A stretch of DNA of 64,000 nt from Equus caballus (Eukaryota > Chordata > Mammalia > Perissodactyla > Equidae), in NCBI RefSeq assembly GCF_041296265.1, contig NC_091693.1, positions 21,204,001 through 21,268,000 on the forward strand. Reading direction: 5' to 3'. Each line of letters opens with the position of its first letter. Positions within the stretch are counted from its first letter, which is position 1. A model generated the notes under the pieces. It worked only from the letters and a program-made list of their open reading frames with translations, was not told where the DNA came from and ran no database searches. Of the stretch, positions 60,100-64,000 are shown piece after piece. The translations under genes and the position numbers were made by a program.

Positions 60100-60300
60100 T
60101 ACATATGATGAGTATGTGTTAAAGATTTTTTATTATGGTAAAGAAACACGTAACATGAAATCTACCCTCTTCATCAACATTTAATTGTACAGTATTGTTA
60201 ACTATAGGCGATACATCGTACAGCAGATCTTTAGAACTTTTTCCTATTGGATAACTGAAATTTATACCCATCGAACACCAATTCTCCATTTTATTTAACT
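60100..60300 (-). mobile_element. L1 3' antisense fragment
   Basis: Contains TTTATTATGGTAAAGAAACA, ACAGTATTGTTAACTATAGG and CTGAAATTTATACCCATCGA, an old L1 3' segment seen in antisense. Confidence 0.6.
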
Positions 60301-60904
60301 CATTAATTGGAGATACAGGCATAAATGGACGAAGCACAAATTTATGTGGAGTAAAAGGATGTTGAAATGAATTTGTGAATGCATGAGAAACTGGCTTGTT
60401 GGAGCGATTCAAGTGGCCCCCCAGTGGACAGAATGTGCATGTCTGTGCACATGAACTATTTGCACTATTAATTATCTACAAATTATAGCAGTGTAAAATA
60501 GTTCAAAGGCAATAAAATACTAGAATCAGATAACTCCGGAAGGGTGTGCTCTAAAGACGGCACTGTTTTCCATTGGAAACAGCCAATAATCTCATCTTGA
60601 TTATTCTAAATTTCCTTACAATTCTTAAAGGAAATGTTTATTGGTTATGTGATGTATGCCAAACATCCTTCCAGGCAGAGTGGATTCAGCAGGAAATGGA
60701 AGAGATATAAGATCCTTTGTGAAGCTTACATTTTAATGGTGGTAGAGACAGCAAAGAATAATTAAGTAGATTTAGTATTACATTGGCTGGTCATAGGAGT
60801 TTTGGAGAAAATCAAAACAAGAAAGACAGAGAATAAGAGATAAACTATACTCTTTGATCTTTTGACCATGAACATTGCCGTCAAGAAACTGATATTTGAG
60901 TATG

Positions 60905-61235
60905 TACACGTATGCACACATGCAGTAAGCACCTAAGAGACGCACACACACAGGTCAGACAAGCACACACAGAGACCACAGGCACACATATAGATACACA
61001 CACAGACACATATAGACTTCAAATATATACACAGATGCACCCACTTCAGACGCACACACAGGAACCGCAAACACAGGCACACACATATATACACAGACCA
61101 AAGAAACACATTCACACACCACAGACATACACATAAGAGACTACAGACACAAACACATGCATCTACACAGACCCACATACCACAGATACACAAAAGCCAC
61201 AGCCACACTCACATCACAGCCACACAAAGTGAGGC
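60905..61235. repeat. CA-rich degenerate array
   Basis: About 330 bases dominated by CACACA runs separated by AGACCACAGG-like spacers. The open frames in it (His/Thr-rich on +, Cys/Val-rich on -) are repeat artefacts. Confidence 0.9.
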
Positions 61236-62180
61236 GTCAACCTTTGGCTCCCTGGGAAGACTGGGGCCCTGGTTCTCAAGCCACCTAGAGCCAATGTCCC
61301 AGCAGGAGAGAAAGGTCAGGGATGCCCTGTGTCTCTGGGATACTTCCTACCATTTGCACAATCTTTTCTTTCTCAAACCCACCTCGCCTGTCCACTGACA
61401 TCCCCATTCACCTGTCCTTGCTGCCCATGGTCCAGTGGACCCCATGACCTCACAACCCTGGCTGCTGGCCTGTGTTCGGAGCAGCAGTTGCATCCACACT
61501 TAGGCTGACCACTAGGGAAAGGTCATGGAGGTGTGGTTATCTTTCTCCAGTCTTTGGAAAGACTGAGCCATGAAGCCAGGACAGGTGAGAAAGGAAATGA
61601 ACTCACCTGTGAGGAGTGGGGAGTGAATAAGTAGGCGGCAAAGAGGAGTGGGCTCTGGGGTCACAGCCAGTGTGGAAGGCCCAGGTGCTAAGTGGCTTCT
61701 GTCCCTGAAGCTCCCCCTTGATCCTGCTCTGAGGATCCCATGGGGGTGTGAGTGGAAGTTATGGGAAACACAGGGAGCCCCTAAGAGGTGTCTGAAATGT
61801 CCTTCCCCTGCTCCTGGGCTCGTTCCAGCCCCGATGAAACATCCATTTAGATACTCCAGCCCCTGCCCAGACCCCAGGCTCCCTGAGGGAGCTCCTGAGA
61901 TGCCCTCCTGGAAACTTGTATGTGGATGAAGGAACATGGGCAGGAGGGAACCAGGGTCCCCTGCAAGTGACTGCAAGGAGCAGCGTTAGCTGCAGAGCTT
62001 ATCGGCTGGCCCAGTTACCATCCACTTCCCCAAAAGAGGAGGAGGAGGAGGAGATGTGTTGAAGGAGTCCAGACTCGAATTTCCTTGGACCCTGAATCTG
62101 AGAGGTCAAAGAACTGACTGAGGCAAAGGAACTGGCCAGGGGCTGCTGCCAGAGCTTCAGGGGACTCCCCGTCTACTCAC
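61236..62180. other. Intergenic, no supported gene
   Basis: Unique-looking G+C-moderate sequence. Open frames on both strands at 61512-61976 lack domains. It could be promoter or 5' UTR for the candidate exon at 62184, but nothing decisive is visible. Confidence 0.3.
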
Positions 62181-62183
62181 ACC

Positions 62184-62214
62184 ATGCCTTTGGCTCTGGT
62201 CCTGCTCTCTGGAG
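62184..62214 (+). CDS. Candidate signal-peptide exon of an unidentified receptor
   Basis: CACACCATGC gives a reasonable start context. The exon reads MPLALVLLSG and ends GGAG|GTATGA in phase 1, the typical shape of a first exon in Ig-superfamily leukocyte receptors. A phase-compatible 51-base exon candidate lies at 62687-62737 (TCACAG acceptor, CATG|GTGAGT donor), reading VAPSCRLATGHCVVCVH. The following exons would lie beyond the window. This could be chance, or a relic of another Siglec-cluster member. Confidence 0.25.
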
Positions 62215-62807
62215 GTATGAACTTACCTCCCAGACAACCGTGCTCCTCTTCCACTCCCAGAACACCTCTCCCACCCCCCCCCCAAAGAAATTCTTCACTC
62301 CCTCCTCTGTCTCCCATGGCCCTGTCTGTCCTCCATGCTGGGTCATCCCTGACCACATCAGGCTGTGAATGTGTCTCTGTGCTCCCTACCGGCCCCAGCT
62401 GTTGCTCCTCCAGGATGGGCCTCATCTAGCCCAGCCCCCCAGGACACTCTGCTCAACAGATGGGAGACAGGTGCCCAGGGAGCAGGAACAGCAACAGGCT
62501 CAGCCAGCAAAGGGACCAGCACCAGCAGAGGCCTGTGGAGCCTGTCCTGTCCTGGGGAGAGGAGAGGAAGTGTGGTGGGGGTAAATTAAGAGCCCTGCAG
62601 AGTCCAGAGCTGGTGCACAGAGGAGCAGCAGAGCTTCTGCCAGTTACCAAAACTTTCTCTTCCCTTTTCCCCTCCCATCCTCACAGTGGCCCCATCCTGC
62701 AGACTGGCCACTGGCCACTGTGTGGTCTGTGTCCATGGTGAGTCAGACCAGGCTGCTCGGAGCACTTTACTAGTATGAACACGTTGAACCTTCTTGGTGA
62801 CCCCACG

Positions 62808-63195
62808 TATTAGTCTGATCATGCTGCAATAACAAAATACCACTGATGGGGTGGCTTCAATAAGAGAAATGCACTTTCTCACAGCTCTAGAGGCTAGAAG
62901 TCTGAGGCCAAAGTCTCGGCAGGACCAGCTCCTTCTGAGACCTCTCTCCTTGTCTTGCACACAGCCACATTCCCCTCCCTGTGTCTTCACTTGGTCTTCC
63001 CTCTGTGCATGTCCTAATCTCCTCTTCTTATAAGGGCACCAGTTCCATTGGATTAGGGCCCACCATAATGACCTCATTTAGCTTAATTACGCATTTAAAG
63101 GCCCTATCAGACAGACAGTCCCATTCAGGGGTATTGGGGGTTAGGGCTTCAACATATGAATTTTGAGGGGGAGCACAATTCAGCCCATAATGCCA
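62808..63195 (-). mobile_element. MLT1-type MaLR LTR fossil
   Basis: Antisense solo LTR: TATTAGTCTGATCATGCTGC, CTCACAGCTCTAGAGGCTAG, GATTAGGGCCCACCATAATG, ending AATTCAGCCCATAATG. It looks fairly complete but is old and carries no viral genes. Confidence 0.88.
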
Positions 63196-63214
63196 TGTGA
63201 GCATAGTCACCTGG

Positions 63215-63600
63215 CTGTGCACAGAGTGGTTAAGCCCCTTCCCAAGGCAGCACAGCAAGTGTTAGGGAGCCAGTCTCAAGCCCAGGTCCATTCAGCGGCA
63301 GAACCCATACCCCTGACACCTTCACTGGAGGCCTCAGATGAGGAAGCCACAGGGAAATCTTGACCACCAGTTGCTTCTTAGTGAGGTGGGACTCAGAACA
63401 ACCACTGAGGAATGGGCAGGGCCAGACCCTTGATCTGCAGGATGGCCACAGCTGCATCTGCAGAAAATGCCCACTTCTGTCCTCGTATTGGATTCTCCCA
63501 CAGACAAGGACCAAGGATTGGGATCCCTCCATGTGACCAATGAGAAAACTGAGGCTTGGAGGGGAAAAAGACCAGACCCCCTACCTCCAAAGCCAGGGTT
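63215..63600 (-). mobile_element. MIR pieces, antisense
   Basis: 63215-63325 has AGAGTGGTTAAGCCCCTTCC and CAGCACAGCAAGTGTTAGGG, an antisense MIR pattern. About 63540-63600 has GAGAAAACTGAGGCTTGGAG, a second MIR-like piece. The remainder to 64000 shows no supported gene. Confidence 0.6.
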
Positions 63601-64000
63601 TCCCTAAACTCATGCTGTGCTGTCATCTTGCTCCAAATGCCTTGTTGTCAGGCCTGGCCTGTGCAGTCTACACCAGGGGTGCCTGGAGCAGGGGGCTGTG
63701 ATCAGGTCAGGAAGCCCCAGGACCATGTGTGGGGACACCTCATGCCCCCTTGGAAGCCTGATCCCGTTCACTGTGGCCATTTACACCTGGGAGCTCGCCT
63801 TCTGGCTGCACAGAGCAATAAGCTTCCTACAAGCCCCTGCCTGCACTTCCACCATCACACACTGTCCCAACAGGAGCTGGAAGGGCCTGGGGTTGCTCTG
63901 CCTCCTCAAGTGTTGGAGACGTTCTCAAGGACCGAGAGAAAGTCTATCCAATTGTCCCCTTTGACTCCACTCCCCTGAAAGGAGTAGATGCTTGAGATGC

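Noticed and set aside
60912-61208. His/Thr-rich (+) and Cys/Val-rich (-) open frames, at first sight a cysteine-rich peptide
   Set aside because: They arise wholly from CA-repeat sequence.

Overview
The window is mammalian genomic DNA and almost certainly from a perissodactyl, most likely a horse-family species (Equus). The diagnostic signal is the equine tRNA-derived SINE ERE1, present in at least five copies (about 6413, 7381, 18277, 38173 and 58272). MIR, L2, old L1M and MLT1 fossils add the usual mammalian background. Protein-coding content is sparse, split into exons, and belongs to one family: the CD33-related Siglecs (sialic-acid-binding Ig-like lectins), all on the + strand.

Layout. 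1-890 is the 5' end of a young L1 on the minus strand. 910-4495 is an old duplicated block that recurs at 36070-38005 and 42850-46370. 4496-10624 is a decayed long L1 carrying two ERE SINEs. 10625-18530 is intergenic: an LTR-like fossil, a coding-like relic, degenerate minisatellite repeats, L1M tails and one ERE1 with clear target-site duplications. The Siglec cluster runs from about 20579 to 56201. It holds (1) a Siglec V-set relic, possibly SIGLEC10-like (20579-21047); (2) one gene that reads open through nine exons, SIGLEC6-like (21920-28080); (3) a SIGLEC7/8/9/12-type pseudogene (30319-35349); (4) a CD33-like fragment (39525-40644); and (5) a CD33 pseudogene (49502-56201). Beyond it are repeats, a CA-rich array and a weak candidate signal-peptide exon (62184).

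The most interesting object is the SIGLEC6-like gene. It predicts a 543-residue type I membrane receptor: signal peptide, V-set, three C2-set domains, transmembrane helix and tail. The sialic-acid-contacting arginine is kept (R118). Two features set it apart from human Siglec-6: an extra C2 domain, and loss of both tyrosines of the tail signalling motifs (ITIM position now E518, distal position now S536). There is no basic residue inside the membrane helix to recruit DAP12. The sequence therefore predicts a ligand-binding Siglec without the family's known signalling routes.

The three degenerate paralogues show the complementary pattern. All have lost the binding arginine, each through a different codon, while the CD33 pseudogene keeps an open terminal exon with an intact ITIM. 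The arrangement looks like birth-and-death evolution of a tandem family, with block duplication and a likely gene-conversion patch. All alignments were made by eye from remembered family sequences; no database search was run.
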